A stretch of DNA of 64,000 bases from Streptomyces roseifaciens (GTDB lineage: Bacteria; Actinomycetota; Actinomycetes; Streptomycetales; Streptomycetaceae), in NCBI RefSeq assembly GCF_001445655.1, contig NZ_LNBE01000008.1, positions 62,001 through 126,000 of the forward strand, written 5' to 3'. Of this stretch, positions 8,045-16,070 are shown one piece after another. The notes below the pieces were generated by a model. It worked only from the letters and a program-made list of their open reading frames with translations, was not told the DNA's origin and did no database searches. The position numbers were made by a program, and so were the translations under genes. Position 1 is the first letter of the stretch; the number at the start of each line of letters is the position of its first letter.

Positions 8045-8767
8045 TTGTCCGCATCAGGGGGACCGTCGGAAGGGTCGTCGGAAGGCGCGTCGGGAGGCCC
8101 GGGAAGCGCGCCGGAAGGCCCGTCGGGAGGGGCGTCTCTCGCCCGCCGGCTGCTGCAGCTCTACGTCGGGCTCGCGCTGTACGGGGTGAGCGCGGCGCTG
8201 CAGCTGCGGGCGGGACTGGGGCTCGCGCCGTGGGACGTGCTGAACCAGGGCGTCGCGGAGCACACGGGGATGTCGATCGGCACGGCGTCGATCGCGATCG
8301 GCGCGCTGGTGCTGCTGCTGTGGATCCCGCTGCGGCAGCGGCCCGGCCTGGGCACGGTCTCCAACGTGCTGGTCATCGGCCTGGCCATGGACGCGACGCT
8401 GAGCGTGGTACCCGACCCGCGGTCGCTGTGGATACGGATCCCGCTGCTGGCCTTCGCGGTGGCGCTGTGCGCGGTGGCGACCGGGCTGTACATCTCGGCC
8501 AGGTTCGGCCCGGGCCCGCGCGACGGGCTGATGACGGGGCTGCACCGCCGGACGGGGCGCTCGGTGCGGCTGGTGCGCACGTGCATCGAGGTGGTCGTGC
8601 TGGCGACGGGGTTCGTGCTCGGCGGCTCGGTGGGCCTGGGAACGGTCTTCTACGCCCTGGCGATCGGCCCGCTGTCGCAGTTCTTCCTGCGCCTGTTCGC
8701 CCTTCCGGAGGCCCCCGCTCCGGCCCCCGTACACCCGGCCGGACGCGAAATTCCGGACCTGGTTTAG
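8045..8767 (+). CDS. YczE/YyaS/YitT-family membrane protein
   Basis: 240 residues with about five transmembrane helices: LYVGLALYGVSAALQL, IAIGALVLLLWIPL, VSNVLVIGLAMDATL, IPLLAFAVALCAVATGL and VVVLATGFVLGGSVGLGTVFYALAIGP. The motif GLGLAPWDVLNQG and the later GPGPRDGLMTGL are characteristic of the YczE group, membrane proteins encoded beside MocR regulators; transport of a vitamer or related compound is suspected but unproven. The start is taken as TTG 8045 because CAGGAG lies six bases upstream, while longer frames lack a ribosome site. The N-terminal ~30 residues are Gly/Ser/Pro-rich. Confidence 0.85.
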   Translation: MSASGGPSEGSSEGASGGPGSAPEGPSGGASLARRLLQLYVGLALYGVSAALQLRAGLGLAPWDVLNQGVAEHTGMSIGTASIAIGALVLLLWIPLRQRPGLGTVSNVLVIGLAMDATLSVVPDPRSLWIRIPLLAFAVALCAVATGLYISARFGPGPRDGLMTGLHRRTGRSVRLVRTCIEVVVLATGFVLGGSVGLGTVFYALAIGPLSQFFLRLFALPEAPAPAPVHPAGREIPDLV

Positions 8768-8935
8768 GCCAGGATCGAGCGGGCCGGTAGTGTACGCCTT
8801 CGACCCACCGAACGAACCGTTACTGCACGCTAAAGCGACAGAAACACAGGGTGACATCCGTTGCCAGATGTGACAAAACGGGCGTTGGTGGGTACAACAA
8901 GGGGCGGCACGACGGGCGACGCATGTCCCTCAACG

Positions 8936-8961
8936 GGAATCTTCACCGCCGACCGGACGTT
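8936..8961 (+). promoter_or_regulatory. sigma-R promoter of rbpA
   Basis: GGAAT at 8936-8940, an 18-base spacer, and GTT at 8959-8961 match the sigma-R consensus GGAAT-N18-GTT exactly. It lies 63 bases upstream of the rbpA start. rbpA is a known sigma-R (thiol-oxidative stress) target in Streptomyces coelicolor, which fits. Confidence 0.85.
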
Positions 8962-9023
8962 GACCGGATGACGACGACAGCGACACCTGTCCTGTGGGCG
9001 ACTAAGCCCGGGAGGCACGATTC

Positions 9024-9398
9024 ATGAGTGAGCGAGCTCTCCGCGGCACGCGACTTGTGGTTACCAGCTACGAGACCGACCGCGGCATCGATCTGGCCCC
9101 GCGCCAGGCGGTGGAGTACGCATGCCCGAACGGCCATCGATTCGAGATGCCGTTCTCGGTAGAGGCGGAGATTCCGCCGGAGTGGGAGTGCAAGGCGTGT
9201 GGCGCCGTGGCACTCCTGGTGGACGGCGATGGTCCTGAGGAGAAGAAGGGCAAGCCCGCGCGTACGCACTGGGACATGCTCATGGAGCGGCGTACCCGCG
9301 AGGAGCTGGAGGAGGTGCTGGCCGAACGGCTGGCGGTCCTTCGCTCCGGCGCCATGAACATTGCCGTTCATCCGCGGGACACCCGCAAGTCCGCCTGA
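9024..9398 (+). CDS. rbpA: RNA polymerase-binding protein RbpA
   Basis: 124 residues, the normal size for RbpA, an actinobacterial transcription factor that binds RNA polymerase and the principal sigma factor and helps open promoters. The N-terminal tail (MSERALRGTRLVVTSYE), the zinc-ribbon-like core with C-P-N-G-H and C-K-A-C, and the C-terminal sigma-interaction segment (THWDMLMERRTREELEEVLAERL) are all present. ATG 9024 follows GGGAGG. A sigma-R promoter upstream indicates induction by disulfide stress, and a strong hairpin ends the gene. Neighbour order rbpA against fxsA-ppm1-lnt is the conserved streptomycete arrangement. Confidence 0.97.
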   Translation: MSERALRGTRLVVTSYETDRGIDLAPRQAVEYACPNGHRFEMPFSVEAEIPPEWECKACGAVALLVDGDGPEEKKGKPARTHWDMLMERRTREELEEVLAERLAVLRSGAMNIAVHPRDTRKSA

Positions 9399-9420
9399 CC
9401 GGCGGGAGCCATTGCAGATT

Positions 9421-9476
9421 GCATTGACAAGGGCCCGGGCCACTGCTTCACGCAGTGGCCCGGGCCCTTGTCATGC
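9421..9476. terminator. long hairpin terminator after rbpA
   Basis: Left arm 9426-9446 and right arm 9452-9472 pair perfectly over 21 bases around a 5-base loop, and the stem can be extended to GCAT/ATGC with one bulged T. It lies between rbpA and the convergent fxsA and probably works in both directions. Confidence 0.9.
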
Positions 9477-9565
9477 GCCGGTGCAGGCGGTGCGATGCGG
9501 CCGGCGCGAGGCGCGCTCCAGAGGCCGGCGGCCGGAGGGCCGGCCAGGCCGGCGGGCCGGACGGG

Positions 9566-10180
9566 CTAGCGGGGCAGCTGGGGGCCGCCGGGGCGCGGCG
9601 CCGGCGGCTCGTCGTCACGGATGACCTCGCCCTGGACGACCTTGCCGCCGGGCCCGCCCATGCCGCCCGTGCCACCCGGACCGCCCATTCCACCCATTCC
9701 GCCGAGATCGGCGCTGCGGGCCTGCCGGAAGGCGTCCCCGAGGGTGCCGGGGGCCGCCGGGCGGTCGAGCCACCGCTCCCCCGCCTTGCGCAGCAGGGCG
9801 CGGGTGGGCGGGAAGAGGCACAGCAGGCCGGCCACGTCGGAGAGCAGCCCCGGCAGGATGATCAGCAGGCCGCCGAGCATGGTGAGGGCGTTGCCGCCGG
9901 TCTCCTGGGCTCCCGGCTCGGCGGTCACGCCGCCCGGCTGCAGGGAGACCGTCAGCCGCTTCCAGGCCCGCCGTCCCGCCCGCTTGATCACGTAGGAGCC
10001 GAGGACGACGCCGCCGGCCAGCAGGGCGAAGACGGTGAGCCCGCCGGCGGCACCGGCCACCAGCGTGAGCAGCCAGATCTCCAGGACGGCCCAGAGGGCC
10101 ACTCCCAGAGGGATGAGCCTGCGGGCGCGCCGGCGCTGCGGCGGGCGGCCGTTCATCGTCTGCTGTGCTCCGAACGTCAT
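9566..10180 (-). CDS. fxsA: FxsA-family membrane protein
   Basis: 204 residues with the four hydrophobic segments of the FxsA family (PLGVALWAVLEIWLLTLVA, GGLTVFALLAGGVVLG, and the pair GGLLIILPGLLSDVAGLLCLFP). The family's conserved LPGLLSDxxGLLLLxPPxR element is clear. The C-terminus carries a Gly/Met-rich tail (GGMGGMGGPGG repeated) and an acidic end. In E. coli FxsA relieves phage T7 exclusion by F plasmids; its normal role is unknown. The ATG at 10180 has only a poorly spaced GAGG; the in-frame ATG at 10156 has CGGAG eleven bases upstream and may be the true start. It is the last gene of the lnt-ppm1-fxsA operon. Confidence 0.85.
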   Translation of the reverse strand: MTFGAQQTMNGRPPQRRRARRLIPLGVALWAVLEIWLLTLVAGAAGGLTVFALLAGGVVLGSYVIKRAGRRAWKRLTVSLQPGGVTAEPGAQETGGNALTMLGGLLIILPGLLSDVAGLLCLFPPTRALLRKAGERWLDRPAAPGTLGDAFRQARSADLGGMGGMGGPGGTGGMGGPGGKVVQGEVIRDDEPPAPRPGGPQLPR

Positions 10181-10242
10181 GCCTCAAGTGTGCCTGGCCT
10201 GCGGCGGAACCCGGGGGTGGAGCTTATGGGGCGCTTACGGCG

Positions 10243-11004
10243 TCACTTGCGGCCGAGCGCCTTGCCGACGCGGGAGCCGACGCCCCAGGAGGTGACCCGC
10301 CACAGGGCCTCGGCGACGATGTCGCGGCTCATCTTGCTGTCGCCGAGCTCGCGCTCGACGAAGGTGATGGGGACCTCCACGACGTGGAAGCCGGCCTTGA
10401 CCGCGCGCCAGGCCAGGTCGACCTGGAAGCAGTAGCCCTGGGAGGCCACGTCCTCCATGCCGAGGCCCTCCAGCGTCTCGCGCCGGAAGGCCCGGAAGCC
10501 GCCGGTGACGTCGCGGATCGGCACGTCGAGGAGCAGGCGGGAGTAGGTGGAGCCGCCGCGGGAGAGGATCTCGCGCGACTTCGGCCAGTTCACCACCCGG
10601 CCGCCGGGCACCCAGCGCGAGCCGAGCACCAGGTCGGCGCCCTTGAGGGCGGTGAGCAGGCGGGGCAGCTCCTCCGGCTGGTGGGAGCCGTCGGCGTCCA
10701 TCTCGACCAGGACGCCGTAGTCGTTGTCCAGGCCCCAGCGGAAGCCCGCCAGGTAGGCGGCGCCGAGGCCCTCCTTGCCCTTGCGGTGCAGCACCTTGAC
10801 GTGGTCGTCGTCGGCCGCGAGCTCGTCGGCGATCTTTCCGGTGCCGTCGGGGCTGTTGTCGTCCGCGACGAGGACGTGCGCCTCCGGCACGGCCGCCCGC
10901 ACCCGGCCGACGATGGTCTTGATGTTCTCCGCCTCGTTGTAGGTCGGGATGATCACCAAGGTCGTGCCGAGCGGACCGTATCTGCGCTGCCCGTCGTCGT
11001 TCAC
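10243..11004 (-). CDS. ppm1: polyprenol monophosphomannose synthase
   Basis: 253-residue GT2 glycosyltransferase. The opening LVIIPTYNEAENI, the nucleotide-binding VADDNSPDGTG, the metal-binding DADGSH (a DxD variant) and the SRGGSTYSRLLL region match dolichol/polyprenol-phosphate mannose synthases, which transfer mannose from GDP-mannose to polyprenyl phosphate for protein O-mannosylation and glycolipids. GTG 11004 overlaps the lnt stop by four bases (GTGA) and follows AAGAGGGG, so the two are coupled. In mycobacteria the same two activities are fused in one protein (Ppm1); here they are separate adjacent genes, as in streptomycetes. Confidence 0.93.
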   Translation of the reverse strand: MNDDGQRRYGPLGTTLVIIPTYNEAENIKTIVGRVRAAVPEAHVLVADDNSPDGTGKIADELAADDDHVKVLHRKGKEGLGAAYLAGFRWGLDNDYGVLVEMDADGSHQPEELPRLLTALKGADLVLGSRWVPGGRVVNWPKSREILSRGGSTYSRLLLDVPIRDVTGGFRAFRRETLEGLGMEDVASQGYCFQVDLAWRAVKAGFHVVEVPITFVERELGDSKMSRDIVAEALWRVTSWGVGSRVGKALGRK

Positions 11005-12692
11005 TGCTGGCCCCTCTTGTTCCGCTCGTCCATTCGTACCCGACGGCCGATCAGGAGTGCGGCCGCACAGGACAGAAGCCCCACCATAGCGAGCGCCCAT
11101 TCGGGCCCCGCACCCACACGGTCGGCGACGGTCGTCCCGTCGCGCAGCGGGATGGTGGCGCTGATGACGTCCCGGGTGAATTCCTCGCTCCGCTGCTGCA
11201 CCGTGCCGTCCGGGGCGACCACGGCGCTGATGCCGCTCGTGGCGGCGGTGACGACGGCCCGGCCGTGCTCGACGGCCCGCAGCCGCGACATGGCCAGCTG
11301 CTGGTCCGGCTGGCCGGTGCGGCCGTAGGTGGCGTTGTTGGTCTGCACGACGAGGGCGCGGGCGCCGTCCTTGACGGTGTCGCGGACGATCTCGTCGTAG
11401 GCGACCTCGAAGCAGATGACGTCGCCGAGCCGGGCCGGGCCGACCTGCATCACGCCGGTGTGGTCGCCGGGGTAGAAGTCGCGCTGGACGCGCTGGAGGC
11501 GGGTGATCACCTTGCTCAGCGCGCTCCGGAAGGGCACGTACTCGCCGAACGGCACGGGGTGCTGCTTGGCGTACGAGGCGCCGGGCCCGGTCTTCGGGTC
11601 CCAGACGATGCCCTTGTTGTCGATGTAGCCGCTGCGGCCCGGGTGGTCCACCAGGGCGCCGACGAGGACCGGCACGCCCATGGCCTTCACGGCCTGGTCG
11701 ATGCGGTCGTACGCCTGCGGGTACTGGAACGGGTCGAGGTCGGAGGAGTTCTCCGGCCAGATGACGAGGTCGGGCCGCGGGACCTTGCCCGCCTTCACGT
11801 CGCGGGCCAGCTGGAGGGTGGCCTCGGCGTGGTTGTCGAGGATCATCATCGGGCGGCCGAGGAAGTCCATGCCGGCGTGCTGGACGTTGCCCTGGACGAG
11901 GGCCACCTTGACCTCGTCGTCGGCCTTCGTGGGCACGGGCACGGCGTATCCGGCGAGCAGGAGCGCGGCGGCCAGCGCGAGCGCCTCGACGCCCGGGAGG
12001 GCGGCGCGGACGGTGCGGGTGCCCGCCCGGCGCAGCCGCCACAGGGCGGCCGCGGCGTACGCGAGGAGGCCGCCGGAGAGGGCGACGGCGAAGGTCACCA
12101 GCGGGGCGCCGCCGAGCGCGGCGAGGGGCGTGAAGGGCGAGCCGGTGTTGGCGAAGGCCAGCCGGCCCCAGGGGAAGCCGCCGAACGGCAGCCGGTCGCG
12201 GGCCAGCTCCTGGGCGACCCACAGGCAGGCGCCCCACAGCGGCCAAGCGGGCAGCCGCGAGACGAGGGCGAGGGCCGCGCCGAGCACGGCGACGAACAGG
12301 GCCTCGACCAGCGACAGGCCGAAGACGGCGTCGTAGCCGACGACGTGCAGCCAGCGCAGCAGTACGAAGAAGAAGGGCAGCGCGAAGGCGAAACCGGTCC
12401 ACGCCGCCTGGCGGGCGGTGCGGCCGCGGGTCAGCAGGGCCAGCGCGGCGACGGCCACGACCGACAGCGGCCAGACGTCGTACGGCGGGAAGGACAGCGC
12501 GAGCGCGACGCCGGCGAGCACGGCGGCACCGGTGCGGCGGGCCTCGCGGCGCGCGAGCCGGGCGAGGCGCACGGCGCGGCCGGGGCGCTCCTGCGGGGCG
12601 GGCGCGTCCTCCGGGGTCTCCGGCGGGCGCTCCTCGCCGGCGGGGGCGGATGCCGCGGCGGCTCCGGCGGTGGTTTCGGGACCCGGGGGCAC
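11001..12692 (-). CDS. lnt: apolipoprotein N-acyltransferase
   Basis: 563 residues. The N-terminal half has a Pro/Ala/Glu-rich cytoplasmic leader then about six membrane helices (from AAVLAGVALALSFPPYDVWPL onward, with the conserved FGGFPWGRLAF). The C-terminal nitrilase domain has the Glu-Lys-Cys triad: E in LVIWPENSS, K in YAKQHPVPFGEYVP and C in GDVICFEVAYDE. Lnt N-acylates the lipid-modified Cys of lipoproteins. GTG 12692 is chosen because AGGAAGG lies seven bases upstream; a long in-frame extension further upstream has no ribosome site and non-coding composition. First gene of the operon with ppm1 and fxsA. Confidence 0.93.
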   Translation of the reverse strand: MPPGPETTAGAAAASAPAGEERPPETPEDAPAPQERPGRAVRLARLARREARRTGAAVLAGVALALSFPPYDVWPLSVVAVAALALLTRGRTARQAAWTGFAFALPFFFVLLRWLHVVGYDAVFGLSLVEALFVAVLGAALALVSRLPAWPLWGACLWVAQELARDRLPFGGFPWGRLAFANTGSPFTPLAALGGAPLVTFAVALSGGLLAYAAAALWRLRRAGTRTVRAALPGVEALALAAALLLAGYAVPVPTKADDEVKVALVQGNVQHAGMDFLGRPMMILDNHAEATLQLARDVKAGKVPRPDLVIWPENSSDLDPFQYPQAYDRIDQAVKAMGVPVLVGALVDHPGRSGYIDNKGIVWDPKTGPGASYAKQHPVPFGEYVPFRSALSKVITRLQRVQRDFYPGDHTGVMQVGPARLGDVICFEVAYDEIVRDTVKDGARALVVQTNNATYGRTGQPDQQLAMSRLRAVEHGRAVVTAATSGISAVVAPDGTVQQRSEEFTRDVISATIPLRDGTTVADRVGAGPEWALAMVGLLSCAAALLIGRRVRMDERNKRGQQ

Positions 12693-13207
12693 GGGCGAGC
12701 CTTCCTGCTGACTTGCGGTGGTGAGCCCGACGGTACCTCGCTCGGGGCGCCGTGCCCGCCCTGGGTGCGCGGGGAGGGCCGCGGAGGGCGGGAGGGGAGG
12801 GGTGGGGCGAATGGGGGCCCGGCGTCCTTCGGGCCGACCTGGGACCCGCTGGCTGCGGGTCGACCTAGAGCCGTTGTCTACTGAACGTCCGGGCCCCACC
12901 CGGGTCGCACCTGCCGGCCCGGCAGCACCTCCCTCGCCCCCGTGCGCTGGAACCTGGCTGCCAGTGGCGGTGGGCCGCTCCCCGGCGCACCGCCCCCATG
13001 GCCCAGCTGCGTTCGACGACTGTGTGGAAGTGCACCGGCCGGACGTCCTGTGGTGGACTCCGCAGAACCTACCGGCCGTCTCCCGCACCCTGTCAACACT
13101 TCCGTGACCTGGAGGTATGCACCAAATCAGCAGGTCAGTACGGCGAGTGATCACAAGTGGCGACAGGCCGACGTCTCATCGTTCGGCGGTACGCGCCGGG
13201 CGCGGAG
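12693..13207. other. intergenic region upstream of lnt
   Basis: 515 bases between lnt and the amidohydrolase gene (both minus strand). Apart from the promoter-like pair at 13066-13096 nothing is recognised; open frames here have no ribosome sites and appear to be by-products of composition. Confidence 0.5.
13066..13096 (-). promoter_or_regulatory. HrdB-type promoter for the lnt operon
   Basis: On the minus strand TTGACA (13096-13091) and TAGGTT (13071-13066) are separated by 19 bases, close to the vegetative Streptomyces consensus TTGACN-N16-18-TAGANT. It would give a ~370-base leader before the lnt GTG, which is long, so another promoter nearer lnt may exist. Confidence 0.45.
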
Positions 13208-14851
13208 TCACTCGTTCGGCCGCTCGTGGACGGTGTGCCCGCCCACGACGGTGCGCAGGCAGACGGGGAGCGGGCCGCCGGGGGTGAGGTCGGGCAGGCC
13301 GGGGGTGCCCGAGCGCGGGTCGGTGGACCAGCTGGCCACGCGATCGTCCGGCACCTGGACCACGAGGTCGCCGGCCTGCCAGACCGCGTAGTCGGCCGGT
13401 GCGCCGGGCACGAGGACACCGGCGTCGTCGCGGCCGATCGCCCGCCAGCCGCCGCGCGTGTGCGCGGTGAACGCGGCCCGGACCGAGATGCGGTGCCCGG
13501 GGGTGCGGTGGAAGGCGGCGGCGCGGACGGTGCCCCACGGGTCGAGCGGGGTGACCGGGCTGTCGGAGCCGAGGGCGAGCGGGACGCCGGCGCGCAGCAG
13601 GGCCGCGTACGGGTTGAGGGTGCGGGCCCGCTCGACGCCGAGGCGCTGGGCGTACATGGCCGTGTCGCCGCCCCAGGTGGCGTCGAAGGCGGGCTGCACG
13701 GAGGCCGTGAGGGCGAACTCGGCGAAGGCCGCGATGTGCTCCGGGGTGAGCATCTCGGCGTGCTCGACGCGGTGCCGGGCCGCGCGGACGCGGGCCAGGC
13801 CCAGCTTGTCCGCCGCGGCGCGGACGCCCTCCACGACGGCGGTCAGCGCGGCGTCGCCGATGGCGTGGAAGCCGGCCTGGATGCCCGCCTCGGTGCACGC
13901 GGCGACGTGGGCGGCGACGGCCGCGGCGTCGAGGTGGGCGGTGCCGGTGGCGCCGGTCAGGTCGGCGTAGGGCTCGTGGAGGCACGCGGTGTGCGAGCCG
14001 AGGGAGCCGTCCACGAAGAGGTCGCCGGCGGCGCCGAGCGCGCCGAGCTCACGGATGCGGCCGGCTTCGTTCGCGGACGTGATGGCCTCCGCCCAGTAGC
14101 CGACGACGCGGGGGCCGCGCCGGCCGGCGGCCAGGCTCAGCAGCCCGGTGAGGTCGTCGGCGCTGGAGATCTGCGGACCGGCGCACTCGTGCAGGGAGCC
14201 GATGCCGAGGGAGACCGCGCGGTCGAGCGCGGCGGCCTGGGCCTCGGCGCGCTGCGCGGGGGTGACCGCGTCGTGCGCGGCGGCGCGCACGGCGTGGTGG
14301 GCGTCGCCCGTCAGCGGCCCGTCGGGGTGGTACCCGCCGAGGCCGGCGAGGCCCGGGACGAGGTCGAGCAGGGCCGTGGTGACGACGGCGGAGTGGACGT
14401 CGGAGCGGGTGAGGTACAGCGGCCGGCCGCCGGTGGCCTCGTCCAGCTCGCGGCGGGCCGGGGGCCGCTGCTCGGGCCAGGCGCTGGCGTCCCAGCCGTG
14501 GCCGAGGAGGACGCGGTCGGCCGGGCGGGCGGCGGCGTGGGCCCGGATCCTGCCGAGGGCCTCGGTCAGGGAGCCGGTGCCGGTGAGGTCGAGGCCGGTG
14601 AGCGCGAGACCGGTCGCCGTGGTGTGCACGTGTGCGTCCGTGAACGCGGGGGTGACGAGCGCGCCCTGGAGGTCGACCACCTCGTCGACGCCGTCGGCGA
14701 AGGAGTCGGCGGCGCCTTCGGAGCCGACCCAGGCGACGGCGCCGCGCTCGACGACCATGGCCGTGGCGAACGGGTCGGCGGGGCTGTGCACGTCGCCGTT
14801 GCGCAGCAGAACGGTGCGCGGCGTGTCCTGGGATGCGAGGGGCTCGGTCAT
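13208..14851 (-). CDS. amidohydrolase family protein (YtcJ-like)
   Basis: 547-residue metal-dependent amidohydrolase of the YtcJ/exoenzyme-regulator-like group. The composite beta-sandwich N-terminus (VLLRNGDVHSPADPF) leads into the barrel with the metal pair DAHVH, then GHGWD, the catalytic-side strands VDGSLGSHTA, FHAIGDAAL, RVEHAEML, and the final LGSDSPVTPLDPW carrying the metal Asp. Length fits the family. Substrates are unknown; relatives hydrolyse N-substituted amides. ATG 14851 is chosen at MTEPLASQD, with GGGGAGAG upstream at slightly long spacing. The Lrp/AsnC gene lies directly upstream on the same strand with a 74-base gap. Confidence 0.88.
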   Translation of the reverse strand: MTEPLASQDTPRTVLLRNGDVHSPADPFATAMVVERGAVAWVGSEGAADSFADGVDEVVDLQGALVTPAFTDAHVHTTATGLALTGLDLTGTGSLTEALGRIRAHAAARPADRVLLGHGWDASAWPEQRPPARRELDEATGGRPLYLTRSDVHSAVVTTALLDLVPGLAGLGGYHPDGPLTGDAHHAVRAAAHDAVTPAQRAEAQAAALDRAVSLGIGSLHECAGPQISSADDLTGLLSLAAGRRGPRVVGYWAEAITSANEAGRIRELGALGAAGDLFVDGSLGSHTACLHEPYADLTGATGTAHLDAAAVAAHVAACTEAGIQAGFHAIGDAALTAVVEGVRAAADKLGLARVRAARHRVEHAEMLTPEHIAAFAEFALTASVQPAFDATWGGDTAMYAQRLGVERARTLNPYAALLRAGVPLALGSDSPVTPLDPWGTVRAAAFHRTPGHRISVRAAFTAHTRGGWRAIGRDDAGVLVPGAPADYAVWQAGDLVVQVPDDRVASWSTDPRSGTPGLPDLTPGGPLPVCLRTVVGGHTVHERPNE

Positions 14852-14925
14852 GGGGATCAGTCTCTCCCCTGCCCCGCCCCGCCCCGTAACCGGGGCTCGG
14901 CCTTCGGAGCCCTCGGGGCGTGGCG

Positions 14926-15369
14926 TCAGCCGACGCGCGGCGGCCTCGCCTCGTACGGCGTGGACAGCACGATCGTCGTCCGCGTGGACACCCCCGCCAG
15001 CGACCGGATCCGCGCCAGCAGGTGCTCCAGCTCCAGCGGCGTGGCGACGCGCACCTTGAGGATGTAGTTCTCGTCGCCGGCCACGCTGTGGCACGCCTCG
15101 ATCTCGGGGATCTCGGCGAGGCGGTCCGCGATGTCGTCGGGAGCGCTGGGGTCGAACGGCTTCACCGAGATGAACGCGGTGAGCGGCAGCCCGACCGCCT
15201 CGGGGTCGACCACCGCCGCGTAGCCGCGGATGACACCGCGCTGTTCGAGCCGGCGCACGCGCTGGTGCACCGCCGAGGTCGACAGGCCCGTGGCCTTCCC
15301 CAGGTCGGTGTAGCTCATCCGCCCGTCCTTGACGAGCAGTTCCACGATTTCTCTGTCCAGCTCCTCCAC
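14926..15369 (-). CDS. Lrp/AsnC-family transcriptional regulator
   Basis: 147 residues. The N-terminal HTH (LDREIVELLVKDGRMSYTDLGKATGLSTSAVHQRVRRLE) and the C-terminal RAM ligand-binding/oligomerisation domain (the CHSVAGDENYILKVR core) match the feast/famine family sensing amino acids. The start is put at GTG 15369 (VEELDREI); no Shine-Dalgarno is visible, but TAGGTT lies seven bases upstream of the GTG, which would make the mRNA leaderless. Targets may include the divergent 125-residue gene or the amidohydrolase (inference). Confidence 0.9.
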   Translation of the reverse strand: MEELDREIVELLVKDGRMSYTDLGKATGLSTSAVHQRVRRLEQRGVIRGYAAVVDPEAVGLPLTAFISVKPFDPSAPDDIADRLAEIPEIEACHSVAGDENYILKVRVATPLELEHLLARIRSLAGVSTRTTIVLSTPYEARPPRVG

Positions 15370-15577
15370 GCGGATCAACCTACTGGGTTCCGGCCGGAGC
15401 AGCACAGTCGACGGCTCCAAGGGGGCGCATGCCGACGCACAAAGACATGTGACGAACAACACAGATATGCACCCGTGTCCTCCGCGATGCGGCGATTACC
15501 CGGCTCGCGGCGCGGGAAGTGCTTGCTGTGGCCGAGGCCGCGACGCCTGGCCGGCCAATCCGAGGGGGAGAAAGACT

Positions 15578-15955
15578 ATGCCCAGCCTGGAACGCCTGAA
15601 CGACGGCGACGGCAGCCCGTACGAGCCGTACGAGGTCGACACCAGCACGATGTTCCGGGTGACCTGCCCGGACTGCGCCCGCCCGATCGCCCTGCTCCCG
15701 GACGAGGACGTGCTCCCCGAGCACGCGCTGTGCCCCTCGCCGTGGAATCCCTTCGGGCTCACCGTGTGCCCCGGCTCCGGCCGCGCCATGGAGGAGGCCC
15801 CCGCGGTGGACGAGTCGCTGGAGGGCCAGGAGTTCGACACGGCGCTGCTGCTCACCCTGCCGGAGAGCCTGGACTGGCGGACCCAGCCGTTCTCCCACGT
15901 CGGGGGCCCCGGATCCCGCCCGGTCCGCGTCCCGGAGATGCGCCGGCCGTCCTGA
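15578..15955 (+). CDS. conserved hypothetical protein with Cys pairs
   Basis: 125 residues, not recognised beyond a likely zinc-binding core: C-P-D-C followed ~25 residues later by C-P-S-P and C-P-G-S (TCPDCARPIALL then ALCPSPWNPFGLTVCPGSG). An acidic middle and a basic Pro/Arg end surround it; there is no signal peptide or membrane segment. ATG 15578 follows GAGGGGGAG. It is divergent from the Lrp gene. Frame composition is typical of local genes, so it is a real gene, but no function can be assigned. Confidence 0.75.
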   Translation: MPSLERLNDGDGSPYEPYEVDTSTMFRVTCPDCARPIALLPDEDVLPEHALCPSPWNPFGLTVCPGSGRAMEEAPAVDESLEGQEFDTALLLTLPESLDWRTQPFSHVGGPGSRPVRVPEMRRPS

Positions 15956-16070
15956 CGGCCGAGGATTCCCGGCGGGCGGTGCGCGTGGCGCCCGCCCGCC
16001 GTTCCGGTTCCTGTTGTTCCGCTTCCTGCCGTTCCGCTTGTCGCCGTGCCGGGGCCCGGCGCAGCGGTCC

